Of a stretch of DNA of 52,788 nt, positions 1 through 7,360 are shown piece after piece (within the stretch, counting starts at the first letter, position 1; each line of letters starts with the position of its first letter). The notes beneath the pieces were generated by a model that searched no databases, was not told the DNA's origin, and saw only the letters and a list, made by a program, of their open reading frames with translations. The stretch covers positions 1 through 52,788 of the IMG/VR virus record IMGVR_UViG_3300022707_001565; one strand, 5' to 3'. The DNA comes from a virus. The translations under genes and the position numbers were made by a program.

Positions 1-102
1 AAAGAAGATTTACCTATTGATTTAAGTGATTATGAAAAGATTGGCGATAAGCGTGATGCAGTCAAACAGGCTATGGTTGCTCAAGCTCAAGCATCTGCTG
101 CT
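1..102. repeat. Fold-back inverted copy of positions 415-516 (likely assembly or library artefact)
   Basis: The first 102 bases are the exact reverse complement of 415-516, which lies inside the gene at 397-822. Similarity stops abruptly at 102, where the truncated gene at 103-251 begins. Only about 310 bases separate the arms, and the junction destroys a conserved gene. A chimeric fold-back read or contig end is more likely than a natural inverted repeat. Read on the plus strand, it repeats the C-terminal part of the 397-822 protein out of context. I would not annotate any gene in it. Confidence 0.9.
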
Positions 103-251
103 TGGCGAATGGCTATTTCTTTTAATGTTGTAGATAAAGCCGTCCAAGTGGCGTCAGCAACATAATCATCATTGTATGTATCAACATCAGCGATGGGCAC
201 ATACGAATCAGCATTAGCAATTATTGTCCCATCTTCAATGATTAAAGCCAT
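103..251 (-). CDS. Head-tail connector protein, DnaT-like family, N-terminal fragment (truncated by contig end)
   Basis: About 49 codons read from ATG at 251 before the fold-back junction. The start, MALIIEDGTIIANADSY followed by VPIADVDTY and later KEIAIRQA, matches the N-terminus of the phage family named putative DnaT-like ssDNA-binding protein (DnaT_2). That family usually lies between capsid and tail genes and behaves as a head-tail connector. Full members are roughly 150-190 residues, so most of the gene is missing. The start abuts the stop of the 50-residue gene upstream. Family assignment rests on the N-terminal pattern and on synteny. Confidence 0.6.
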
Positions 252-404
252 TTAACCCCCGTCAGTGCTGATTGGCTCCTGCTGCTTTTTTGCGAATTTC
301 CAGCCCTCTTTTTCAAGACGCTTAGAAACATGAATGACAACATCTTTTCTGTCCCCATCAGGATTAATCATCTTAACAGTTTCACATGAGTATTTTCTAC
401 TCAT
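252..404 (-). CDS. Small hypothetical protein, 50 aa, in head-completion cluster
   Basis: Start chosen at ATG 404, inside the overlap ATGAGTAG with the stop of the upstream gene. The longer reading upstream would run antisense-like through the 397-822 gene. The product begins MSRKYSCETVKMINPDGDRK and ends in a charged KFAKKQQEPISTDGG tail. No family recognised. Its place between the capsid/cement genes and the connector suggests a minor head or head-completion protein, by context only. Confidence 0.55.
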   Translation of the reverse strand: MSRKYSCETVKMINPDGDRKDVVIHVSKRLEKEGWKFAKKQQEPISTDGG

Positions 405-822
405 CACTGCCGCCAGCAGCAGATGCTTGAGCTTGAGCAACCATAGCCTGTTTGACTGCATCACGCTTATCGCCAATCTTTTCATAATCACTTAAATCAA
501 TAGGTAAATCTTCTTTGTCAATAATCTTTTGCAGATCCTGAGCAGTAGATTTTTCAATTGATTTATCAGCATCAGCTTCAATACCAGATGTATCGCCAGC
601 AGCAGCTTCAATACGCTTTTTCTGGTCTGCGGCAGAAAACCAGGTACCAATGCCCAAGGCAATAAATTCGCGGGCATCAACTGCATACACACGTTTGTAT
701 CCACCTTTTCTAACAGCGGCGTTTGGGCCCTCTTTATTGGGCAGCATAAAAATTCTAACTCTGCCATCAGCGGCATTTGTTATTGGAACATATACATCAT
801 TTGCATCTTTAGCTTTAGCCAT
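397..822 (-). CDS. Hypothetical head-region protein with C-terminal HeH/LEM-like helical motif, 141 aa
   Basis: Begins MAKAKDANDVYVPI, preceded by CAGGAAAATCC. The N-terminal 55 residues look like a small beta domain. Residues about 90-130 (STAQDLQKIIDKEDLPIDLS followed by DYEKIGDKRDAVKQAM) form two helices around a turn and resemble HeH/LEM or SAP-like modules, which phages often append to small head proteins. The C-terminus is Ala/Gln-rich. It sits directly downstream of the cement protein after a hairpin. Function unknown; a minor capsid or head-completion role is inferred from synteny. Confidence 0.6.
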   Translation of the reverse strand: MAKAKDANDVYVPITNAADGRVRIFMLPNKEGPNAAVRKGGYKRVYAVDAREFIALGIGTWFSAADQKKRIEAAAGDTSGIEADADKSIEKSTAQDLQKIIDKEDLPIDLSDYEKIGDKRDAVKQAMVAQAQASAAGGSDE

Positions 823-854
823 TGGATTTTCCTGTACTTATTTTTAAAAGATTC

Positions 855-881
855 CCCCTAGCTACTTGGCTTCACTAGGGG
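855..881 (-). terminator. Hairpin between cement-protein gene and the next head gene
   Basis: Perfect 7-bp arms CCCCTAG (855-861) and CTAGGGG (875-881) enclose a 13-base loop in the 88-base gap between two minus-strand genes. In the minus sense the stem is followed by GAATCTTTTAAAAAT, only a weak U-tract. It could be a leaky terminator or an RNA-processing or stability element that lets capsid and cement transcripts exceed the downstream ones. Confidence 0.5.
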
Positions 882-910
882 TTATTCGATTATCCCGACT
901 ATGAGGGAAA

Positions 911-1330
911 TTACAGATGTTTAGCAAGACGTGCTGTATAAGTCAGGATTGGTGTGGTGCCAGCAAGTGTATGTTTAATGCGCACTTTATTATGAATAAC
1001 ATCGTCACGCATATTGCTGAAAGGCACAACGACTTTATCAGCTGCTAATGAAGCAGAATCCAACTCAACTCTAACAAGGTCAATGACATTACTAAAATCA
1101 TCAGAGGTTCCTTCAAGAGTAATGAAATATGTTTCATCAGCTGTAGTGAAATCAAGGGCTGTTGGTATAATTACAAGATCACCCTTCATGCTTCCAGTGC
1201 CAAGATCAAGTTCAGCATCACTGCCGCCATCCTGACCAACACCAGTGGCGGTTTTAGCGCCAGCACCATCTTCAAGAACAAGTAAAGCATCAAAGGTTCT
1301 GTTCTCTGAACCTATAAGTGGGTTTGCCAT
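911..1330 (-). CDS. Probable capsid cement/decoration protein, Bbp16-like, 139 aa
   Basis: Follows the major capsid gene immediately, with start context AAGGAATAGCCAAATGGC. The pattern is that of the Bbp16 family of Bordetella phage BPP-1: an N-terminal DALLVLEDGAG-like stretch, a glycine/aspartate-rich loop (QDGGSDAELDLGTG), a long beta stretch, and a closing IKHTLAGTTPILTYTARLAK. Proteins of this size and position stabilise the HK97-type shell from outside. No lysins or cysteines hint at another activity. Assignment is by pattern and synteny; an unrelated head protein of similar size is possible. Confidence 0.6.
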   Translation of the reverse strand: MANPLIGSENRTFDALLVLEDGAGAKTATGVGQDGGSDAELDLGTGSMKGDLVIIPTALDFTTADETYFITLEGTSDDFSNVIDLVRVELDSASLAADKVVVPFSNMRDDVIHNKVRIKHTLAGTTPILTYTARLAKHL

Positions 1331-1366
1331 TTGGCTATTCCTTATTAATTAGAATGAAAAGAATAA

Positions 1367-2290
1367 TTAAACTACAACAGGGGCATTAGAAATATCACGG
1401 AGCCTAGCAGCAGCACGTGGGTGCCATAAGCTGATTCCATTGTACCATTCAACACGTGTACGCATAGCAGGCTTACTTTCAAGCTCGCCAATATCACGAA
1501 CATCAATGCCACCGTTCTGAATACCAGCCAACATTCCAATGCCAAGTGATACACAATAGATAGATGTAGCAGTAGAACCACCACCCGTTGCAGCTTCAGT
1601 AAATTGAAGCGTTGGGAAAGCAGAACCATTTTCATCCATAATTACAATCGGCAGATCAGCATAGATAGCAAAACGTCTGCCAAATGCATCTCTTTCATAA
1701 ACAATAGTACCAGCAACAGCAACGCTGCGAGCAGCAGCATCAATACGCCTGCGCATAGCTTTGTTCATTAAAAGATGGGTAGCTTCATCCACCAGATCAA
1801 TTAATTCATCCAGATTGGCCAGCGATAATGGATCACCACCAGATGTAGCACCATTAGACAGCACCTGTGAACCGCCAAGGCGTTTCTGCAGACCATCATA
1901 CTCTTTAAGGTTAACATCACTGTCACCCTTAATGAAAGTCTCAGCCCATTTATGCGCCAGATTTTTTACTTTCATAGCTTCATGCTGAGCACGGATATCA
2001 GTGCCACTGGTGTCGATAATAAATTTATCAACATCAAGGTCACCACCAGCAATGACCAGAGCTTCAGTCATTGGGTTTAAAACCCCAGTACTTTCTGTAA
2101 AGCCTTCATTCACACCGCGAAAGCCAACACCAGGAAGTGTTTCTTCACGGTTATATTTTAAAGCATTGCCAGGAATTTCATCAAAAGGCAACACGCGCAA
2201 AATACCAACCGTTTGAGCAAATATTTCAATAACTGCTCTGGTTAAATCATCCTGTTCGACTTTTGCCGCTTCAATAAGAGTAAGAGCCAT
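1367..2290 (-). CDS. Major capsid protein, HK97 fold, 307 aa
   Basis: Typical length for a major capsid protein without an encoded delta domain. It follows the scaffold gene, as expected. Visible hallmarks are an N-terminal arm (MALTLIEAAKVEQDDL), a P-domain-like spine helix region around residues 110-125 (NLAHKWAETFIKG), and a conserved C-terminal part with RDIGELESKPAMRTRVEWYNG and WHPRAAARLRDISNAPVV. This end pattern is seen in capsid proteins of the BPP-1/Bbp17 type. Start context is AAAAAGGAATAACCAATGGC. A separate scaffold gene explains the absence of an N-terminal scaffold domain. Confidence 0.85.
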   Translation of the reverse strand: MALTLIEAAKVEQDDLTRAVIEIFAQTVGILRVLPFDEIPGNALKYNREETLPGVGFRGVNEGFTESTGVLNPMTEALVIAGGDLDVDKFIIDTSGTDIRAQHEAMKVKNLAHKWAETFIKGDSDVNLKEYDGLQKRLGGSQVLSNGATSGGDPLSLANLDELIDLVDEATHLLMNKAMRRRIDAAARSVAVAGTIVYERDAFGRRFAIYADLPIVIMDENGSAFPTLQFTEAATGGGSTATSIYCVSLGIGMLAGIQNGGIDVRDIGELESKPAMRTRVEWYNGISLWHPRAAARLRDISNAPVVV

Positions 2291-2312
2291 TGGTTATTCC
2301 TTTTTAATTAAT

Positions 2313-3116
2313 TCAGGATACTTCTGCTTTACGCACTTGTGATAACAAGGCTGCACCATGAGCATCACCTGAAGATTTAGTTTTGTTTTTTCCACCAGCA
2401 CCGCCGCTGCCGCCGCCACCTTGGGAATTGGACCCAGCAAACACTTTGCTGAATTCATCTTTCTTGGACATTTCATCAACCAGTTCATCCAACGTCATAG
2501 GATTATTATTCTGTGACACAGGACTCAAACGTGTTCCACCTTCAGCATTTTTAATCACAACCCGTAAAGTGCCATCATCATTATCTTCAACTCTGGCCTG
2601 GGCCTCAACATGTGGTAGTAAAAGGGCAACAGCATCAGGCGCTTTATCACTTAATGCTATCGTTGCTTTAGAGGTTATTAATTCTTTGTGCAATTGACTA
2701 CGCAATTTTGAATTAGTATCATTTAAAGTCTTTGTATCAGTTTCATACTTAGTATTTAATTCAGATTGCTTATTCTCATAGCCAGATTTGACTTCATCCT
2801 CAATTGCTTTCTTAATCTTTTCTTTATCTGCTGGATCAAAATTCTTCAATTTAGTGATGGCATCAATAGCCTGTTGGGCAGTAACATCTGTGCCATCAAT
2901 AGTGTACAAGGAAAGTTTTGACTTTAAATCTTTACTAATCCCTCTTTCACTTTGAAGAGCATTATAAGCCCCCTCATTATCACCAAGAGACATTTTGTGT
3001 GCTGCAACTACATCAAGAACAAACTTTCCTTCAAGCTCACCAGTACCTGCTTTATATTCTGCTTTAATAGCATCAGGTAATGAATCAATTGAATCTAATA
3101 CGGCAGTTAAAGACAT
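2313..3116 (-). CDS. Capsid scaffolding protein, GP20-like, 267 aa
   Basis: Helical, charged protein directly upstream of the capsid gene. Residues about 75-155 are a long heptad-rich coiled coil (QSELNTKYETDTKTLNDTNS region). Residues 185-215 hold the IKNAEGGTRLSPVSQNNNPMTLDEL segment usual near the C-terminus of GP20-type scaffolds. The tail is Gly/Ser-rich and ends in a basic KNKTKSSGD stretch, which in this family can contact the capsid. Start is set by AGAGGAAATCCAATG. It acts in prohead assembly and is lost before DNA packaging. Confidence 0.85.
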   Translation of the reverse strand: MSLTAVLDSIDSLPDAIKAEYKAGTGELEGKFVLDVVAAHKMSLGDNEGAYNALQSERGISKDLKSKLSLYTIDGTDVTAQQAIDAITKLKNFDPADKEKIKKAIEDEVKSGYENKQSELNTKYETDTKTLNDTNSKLRSQLHKELITSKATIALSDKAPDAVALLLPHVEAQARVEDNDDGTLRVVIKNAEGGTRLSPVSQNNNPMTLDELVDEMSKKDEFSKVFAGSNSQGGGGSGGAGGKNKTKSSGDAHGAALLSQVRKAEVS

Positions 3117-3130
3117 TGGATTTCCTCTTA

Positions 3131-3223
3131 AGCATCACGCTTTTTTCGCCCTCAGCATCACGCATATTGGACTGGTTGTTGTCCATATTCTTATTAGGTA
3201 TCACACCACCAAAAGCATCACGC
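3131..3223. repeat. Three direct copies of AGCATCACGC upstream of the scaffold gene
   Basis: Copies at 3131-3140, 3154-3163 and 3214-3223, in the 189-base gap (3117-3305) between the Mu F-like and scaffold genes. In the minus sense each reads GCGTGATGCT. A related GCATCACGC lies within the gene at 397-822. Spacing is irregular. They lie in the untranslated leader of the scaffold/capsid genes, so a regulatory or RNA role is possible but unproven. The gap otherwise shows only a weak AT-rich promoter-like patch near 3255-3285. Confidence 0.5.
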
Positions 3224-3305
3224 AATTGGGCAACACTAATATGAACAGTTGTGGGTATAATATAATGAATTATGTTCAAGTAAATAATAATCTCTGGTGA
3301 TCAAA

Positions 3306-4379
3306 TTATTCCAACCCTTCGGCTTTTTTGATATCTGCTAGGGAAACAGATTTGAAATTATCATCAACAAACCGGTCAAACGCCTGGTCTGGATTTCGTG
3401 GATCTGCTCTAAATATGGCAGCACGACTCTTGCCCAAGACTTGATTCTGTACTTTCTTAGATTGACCAGCTAACCATTGTCGATAATTTAATCTCTCTGG
3501 GACTAATCCATTCATGCTTGCGCGTTGACCCTCATTTAAGTCTTTGAAGTTGAATCCTAGTTCCTGCCATGATTTAGTTATGGGCACCGTTGTGCTGCGG
3601 CATCGCATATGGAGAGGGGGCCGTGGTCCTTGGCCAATTTTAAATACACGTCCATCCAATGATGCGCAGATATCAGTAGTGCGAGCATCCAGCGTTGCCA
3701 AATATCGAACGCCTTTAATAACACTCCCATTTGCCTTGTAGGTTGCCTCACGGGCCTGGGTTGTCGCTGCTGTTACTGCTGTTCTGGTTATCGTAACAGC
3801 ATTGCGTCTTAATTTATTAAATACAGAGCCACCTTGGATGCCAAATAATCGTGTGGCCAATTGCTCATTACTTTCTCCAAAGGTTAAGCCAATATTTAAT
3901 TGACTTTGAATTTGTGCCTGGGTAACGATATTAACATTATTCCACCAGCCTCTTAATGTGTTACCTTGAAATGGATTACTGACCACTGCGCTATGTAATA
4001 TTTGTGTTGCTGGTAAAGTAATGCCCACATCAACAGGGAAAGCATCATCTAACATTTTAGCTTGAAATTTAGCCTCCATTTCAGCAACTTGAAAAAACTC
4101 ATCTCTGCTCTTATTATATATCTGATCAGTTGATTCTTTTAATACCCGTTCAACCCCTGCCATCATCGCCTGTAAACGCTTAGTGGATTTAATACCTTTA
4201 CTCCTGGTCAGATTTGGTGTAGCTGCTAGGACATTATCAATGCGCCGTTGTAAATCAGGCAACACATCCGTATCTAAAAAATTTAATACTTGATTTGCTT
4301 CATGCGTTTTTAATCGCTCAAGAAATACGGCATGCCTTATCGCCCTGTCTTGTAATATCTCATTAACGGTGTGCGGCAT
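3306..4379 (-). CDS. Head morphogenesis protein, Mu F / SPP1 gp7-like minor capsid protein, 357 aa
   Basis: Residues about 195-265 carry the Mu F signature: RTAVTAATTQAREATYKANG, then DARTTDICASLDGRVFKIG and the Pro-Pro-Leu-His-x-Arg-Cys-Arg-Ser motif (PPLHMRCRST). The N-terminal 190 residues are mostly helical. The family sits inside the shell or portal vertex and is involved in assembly and possibly DNA ejection. Position between portal and scaffold is canonical. RBS GAGGAAT lies 8 bases before ATG 4379, in the 3-base gap after the portal stop. Confidence 0.88.
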   Translation of the reverse strand: MPHTVNEILQDRAIRHAVFLERLKTHEANQVLNFLDTDVLPDLQRRIDNVLAATPNLTRSKGIKSTKRLQAMMAGVERVLKESTDQIYNKSRDEFFQVAEMEAKFQAKMLDDAFPVDVGITLPATQILHSAVVSNPFQGNTLRGWWNNVNIVTQAQIQSQLNIGLTFGESNEQLATRLFGIQGGSVFNKLRRNAVTITRTAVTAATTQAREATYKANGSVIKGVRYLATLDARTTDICASLDGRVFKIGQGPRPPLHMRCRSTTVPITKSWQELGFNFKDLNEGQRASMNGLVPERLNYRQWLAGQSKKVQNQVLGKSRAAIFRADPRNPDQAFDRFVDDNFKSVSLADIKKAEGLE

Positions 4380-4382
4380 TAA

Positions 4383-5948
4383 TTATTCCTCAATAGGATT
4401 GCCATCTTCATCAAGCTCAGGCTTAACTATTGGATTACCATCCTCATCTAATTCAGGTTTCTCTATCGGGTTGCCTTCTTCATCAAATTCTTGATCATCT
4501 CCAAATTGACCTAGGCCAAGACCTTTATCAATTTCCCCTTCTGCATCCTCTAATTCTTTCTCAATATCAATATCAGCAGAAATAATATCACGCCGCTGCA
4601 TTTCTTCTAATGTGGTTTTCTTGGTCAATATACCCATATCCTTAGCAGAAAAAACCTGGTCCATTGTTTTATCGCTTTGAATAGATGCAGTAAAATCTTC
4701 AAATATTTTAACAGCAAAATCTTCAGGCAATTCGTCAATACCATACCACTTAGCAGCCCATTCATAAGCTTTCACTAATCCAGCAGACGTAGCACGCACC
4801 CATGATTGAGCAAAGGTGGTTGTTTTCTTATCATTAATCACAACACCAGTAGCCAAATTTGAGGGCTGTAATAATGGCTGGGCTCCTAGCATTTCCATGC
4901 GATCTTCAATTTGTTTTAAATCTGCTGAGCCTGCCTCTATCGCATGACCCTGGAATTCGACAACTGTTAATGATGCATCAGGATTTTTAGCCTTAACCAT
5001 ATTATCAACGCCAATAATAAGCGATGTTTTTATTTCATCAGCGCTAAATCCAGCGCCAAAATAAGTACCAGTCCTAGCAAAGCGCAATATATTATTTTGA
5101 TCACTACTGGATTGATAATGTTGTAAATTTAACCATGCTAGGGATCCCATTGATGGATCTGCCTGCATGAATCCTTTACGTTTAAAATAAATATTGGTCA
5201 ATGGTATTTCGCCCAATGTATTAGTGCCGTCCTTAACCATTGACCACTCATTAGCACTATTAGCAACACGCTCCCATATCTCCCAACTGTCAGGCTCATA
5301 CACTCTGATCATATCAATAGTGTCTTCACCAAATTTGCCTTCTTCATCAGTGCGTTGATCAAACACTCTTAATTGAATTAAACGTCCTGGTTTATTTGGG
5401 TCCTCTCTGAAGCCTAATATATTTGGGCGTGGCACTAAAATAAAACATGGCCTTATATCCTCATCACGCTCCCCACCTAATGATAAAGGGTTGCCCTCTT
5501 CATCCATATTACATGAAAAATCAGTAAGGATAGAAACCATACCAAAATCAATACCACTATCATATAGGTCATGGGCAAGTTGGGTAATGTTGCGCCCCTC
5601 TTTATCAGCATCATCTTTTATCTTCTCAATAAATTCATTAAATTCATCACCAACAATAACAACTTCTTTTGAGAATGGCTTACTGGCAATAGAGCTTACT
5701 GCCTCATCATACGCATTGAACAAAAATGATCGTTTAAGACGATTCTTATATTTGGTTTTTGTCTCTTTAGTTTCCTTGGGCAAAAATTCAGTGCCTTGTG
5801 CCCGCATAGCATCTGTACCATCACGCAGTGCCTCAACCAGATTCCAGATCTCAAATTGTTGTCTATTATAATCGCTGACCGCATCAGGCTGATCCTGATC
5901 ACCTTGTGTCCGAATTATACTTGTTCGTCTTGCTACTTTATGGGGCAT
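4383..5948 (-). CDS. Portal protein, DUF4055 family, 521 aa
   Basis: The protein forms the dodecameric DNA entry/exit ring at one capsid vertex. Length fits DUF4055 portals. Family hallmarks include RSFLFNAYDEAVSSIASKPF near residue 90 and a mid-protein segment MGSLAWLNLQHYQSSSDQN followed by ILRFARTGTYFGAG (about 265-300). That segment matches the family's Leu-Asn-x-x-His-Tyr-x-Ser-Ser-x-Asp pattern. The last 35 residues are a 12-residue tandem repeat, listed separately. It overlaps the upstream lipoprotein-like gene by 11 bases. The large terminase lies further upstream, with six small genes or gaps between. Confidence 0.88.
   Translation of the reverse strand: MPHKVARRTSIIRTQGDQDQPDAVSDYNRQQFEIWNLVEALRDGTDAMRAQGTEFLPKETKETKTKYKNRLKRSFLFNAYDEAVSSIASKPFSKEVVIVGDEFNEFIEKIKDDADKEGRNITQLAHDLYDSGIDFGMVSILTDFSCNMDEEGNPLSLGGERDEDIRPCFILVPRPNILGFREDPNKPGRLIQLRVFDQRTDEEGKFGEDTIDMIRVYEPDSWEIWERVANSANEWSMVKDGTNTLGEIPLTNIYFKRKGFMQADPSMGSLAWLNLQHYQSSSDQNNILRFARTGTYFGAGFSADEIKTSLIIGVDNMVKAKNPDASLTVVEFQGHAIEAGSADLKQIEDRMEMLGAQPLLQPSNLATGVVINDKKTTTFAQSWVRATSAGLVKAYEWAAKWYGIDELPEDFAVKIFEDFTASIQSDKTMDQVFSAKDMGILTKKTTLEEMQRRDIISADIDIEKELEDAEGEIDKGLGLGQFGDDQEFDEEGNPIEKPELDEDGNPIVKPELDEDGNPIEE
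4386..4490 (-). repeat. Three 36-bp units encoding the acidic portal C-terminal tail
   Basis: Residues 487-521 of the portal read as three 12-residue units: EFDEEGNPIEKP, ELDEDGNPIVKP and ELDEDGNPIEE. Units 2 and 3 are almost identical at the protein level and close at the DNA level, so they probably arose by slippage. The tail is very acidic with a Gly-Asn-Pro turn in each unit. Confidence 0.9.
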
Positions 5949-6450
5949 TGGCAGCTCTCTTATTGATTAATTTTTCCCAGTTATATTTGGACAATGTATA
6001 ACCTTGGAATTTCAACTTCATATCCACCCAACCATAGTCAATTAATTTATTCTTTGTTTTATCGTATATCAATACATGGGCATAATGGCCCTTTACTTCT
6101 TGGATAAGGAATGGGCTATCTGGGTGGGCAATAATGGCCTCTGGTCTGAAGCCAAAGCATGAGGACAAACATAGACATAAAAATAATGGGAATAATTTGT
6201 TTATCAATCTCCTAAAGAAAGGATGTTGTCTTATAAGCCTTTCTTTAGGCGTTTCCTGATCAGGTATTACTGCTGTACAGGGCTGTGGGGTATACGCATG
6301 GCATTCTTGTAATCTGTCATCCGGCATATCAATAAGCACCACTTTTAATTCGCCACGCTTACCTAGATTGGCAGGCCTTTCATCAATTGATATGATCTTG
6401 GGCAATTGACCATCATCCTCTATCTTAGAAAATTTATATTTTTCATCCAT
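5938..6450 (-). CDS. Lipoprotein-like protein with internal lipobox, 170 aa; possible spanin-type lysis protein
   Basis: Start ATG 6450 is chosen because it overlaps the stop of the upstream gene (ATGGATGA) behind AAAAAGGAT. Residues 1-80 are hydrophilic. Residues 79-98 read RRLINKLFPLFLCLCLSSC: a basic n-region, hydrophobic core and LSSC lipobox, then FGFRPEAIIAHPDSPFLI and a small C-terminal domain ending in YTLSKYNWE. The second half looks like a complete lipoprotein by itself, yet its signal begins only at residue 79. AGGAG precedes TTG at codon 82 by one base. Either a fusion or a second start is possible. An outer-membrane spanin role is speculative. Confidence 0.5.
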   Translation of the reverse strand: MDEKYKFSKIEDDGQLPKIISIDERPANLGKRGELKVVLIDMPDDRLQECHAYTPQPCTAVIPDQETPKERLIRQHPFFRRLINKLFPLFLCLCLSSCFGFRPEAIIAHPDSPFLIQEVKGHYAHVLIYDKTKNKLIDYGWVDMKLKFQGYTLSKYNWEKLINKRAANAP

Positions 6451-6835
6451 GTTCCATATCCTTTTTCTTATTGACAATAGTGCATCCAACACCAACGCCT
6501 CTACACAATTTAGGATGCGGGCAATAGTGGAACACACAATTTGGGTGGCTATACACTTCTTTATCTCTCTCGTCAATTTTTTTCCTGCCTGCTGCTATAA
6601 CAACTGCATCATCTTTTGCGATTTCCAAGGCTTCATCGAATTCTTCTTGGCCTGGTAAAATTATATCAGTATCTGCCTCTGAGAATATCTTTTTTTCTAT
6701 ATCTGCTGCTACATCATCAACCAACTCTTTATCGCCCCCAATAAAATGTCCCTCGTCAGGCTTCTTTATTTCTTCAACTGCCTTATCTAAGAACAGGCCA
6801 AAAAACATCTTTAATATACCCATTATCCAACTCAT
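6443..6835 (-). CDS. Hypothetical protein with N-terminal membrane segment and Cys/His-rich tail, 130 aa
   Basis: Start ATG 6835 overlaps the stop of the 33-residue gene upstream (ATGA) with AAGG 9 bases before it. A longer reading to 6910 lacks a ribosome site. Residues 1-16 (MSWIMGILKMFFGLFL) can anchor the protein in the membrane. The middle is acidic and helical. Residues about 96-121 hold HPNCVFHYCPHPKLC and a later Cys, a possible zinc-binding arrangement. No family recognised. It lies in the small membrane-protein block between terminase and portal. Confidence 0.6.
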   Translation of the reverse strand: MSWIMGILKMFFGLFLDKAVEEIKKPDEGHFIGGDKELVDDVAADIEKKIFSEADTDIILPGQEEFDEALEIAKDDAVVIAAGRKKIDERDKEVYSHPNCVFHYCPHPKLCRGVGVGCTIVNKKKDMEHG

Positions 6836-6933
6836 GGCATCTGCCTTATGGTCATTACAATAGATACGATTAATAATGACACCATAATGATCAGCACAGT
6901 CGTTACCCAAAAATCAAGTCTTTTATTATCCAT
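6832..6933 (-). CDS. Small single-pass membrane protein, 33 aa
   Basis: Short reading frame from ATG 6933 (after GGGGTGGGATAATA) to TGA 6832-6834, overlapping the next start as ATGA. The product starts MDNKRLDFW and continues with VTTVLIIMVSLLIVSIVMTI, a 20-residue hydrophobic helix, then RQMP. The tight coupling and clean transmembrane profile make it a credible gene. Holin-like, spanin-partner or membrane-regulatory roles are all possible. Confidence 0.55.
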   Translation of the reverse strand: MDNKRLDFWVTTVLIIMVSLLIVSIVMTIRQMP

Positions 6934-7066
6934 TATTATCCCACCCCGAAGAGGCGAACTTTCTTAGGATAAGGCATCCACATTCCCCGTTCCAAAGCTG
7001 ATTACAGCAAAAACAACAAGCTCTGCCTCACTCAGCATCCCAAATGATCAAGCGTTTATTATTGGA

Positions 7067-7282
7067 TTATTCAACGCCCGAAGCTTTACTGGACACATTC
7101 TTGTCACGAGAAAACCACCCAATACCAAGTGATCCAAGAGCAGTGACTAATGCGGCATAACTAAATACTGTTTCAGGATCATCATCCAGAACATTGCCAA
7201 TTTGTGCAGCTAAAATACCAACAGCAACAGCGATACCTGCAACTGTGGTTTTCCAACTGGTTTTCTTTTTATCTTCAGCCAT
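7067..7282 (-). CDS. Holin-like small membrane protein, 71 aa
   Basis: Two hydrophobic segments, residues about 12-31 (TTVAGIAVAVGILAAQIGNV) and 41-57 (SYAALVTALGSLGIGWF), are joined by an acidic loop DDDPET and flanked by a basic N-terminus and a SRDKNVSSK tail. This WKTT...GIG.(F)xRDxNVxS layout is common in small phage membrane proteins that are often labelled putative holins. RBS AAGGAGATAATAATG is strong. It lies just downstream of the large terminase. The 133-base gap after it (6934-7066) contains only readings of 24 codons or fewer. Confidence 0.6.
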   Translation of the reverse strand: MAEDKKKTSWKTTVAGIAVAVGILAAQIGNVLDDDPETVFSYAALVTALGSLGIGWFSRDKNVSSKASGVE

Positions 7283-7360
7283 TATTATCTCCTTGGTTGA
7301 GAATGAATTGCTATAGGTTAGGACTATTGATCAAAAAATAAAGAATAATAATATGGACAG

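Noticed and set aside
3085-3279. 64-codon minus-strand frame (TTG start) upstream of the scaffold
   Set aside because: No ribosome site, overlaps the scaffold start in another frame, and partly consists of the AGCATCACGC repeat.
6934-7066. Readings of 24 and 15 codons in the gap after the holin-like gene
   Set aside because: The 15-codon one has a fair ribosome site, but both are too short and without recognisable features. A frameshifted longer gene cannot be shown.
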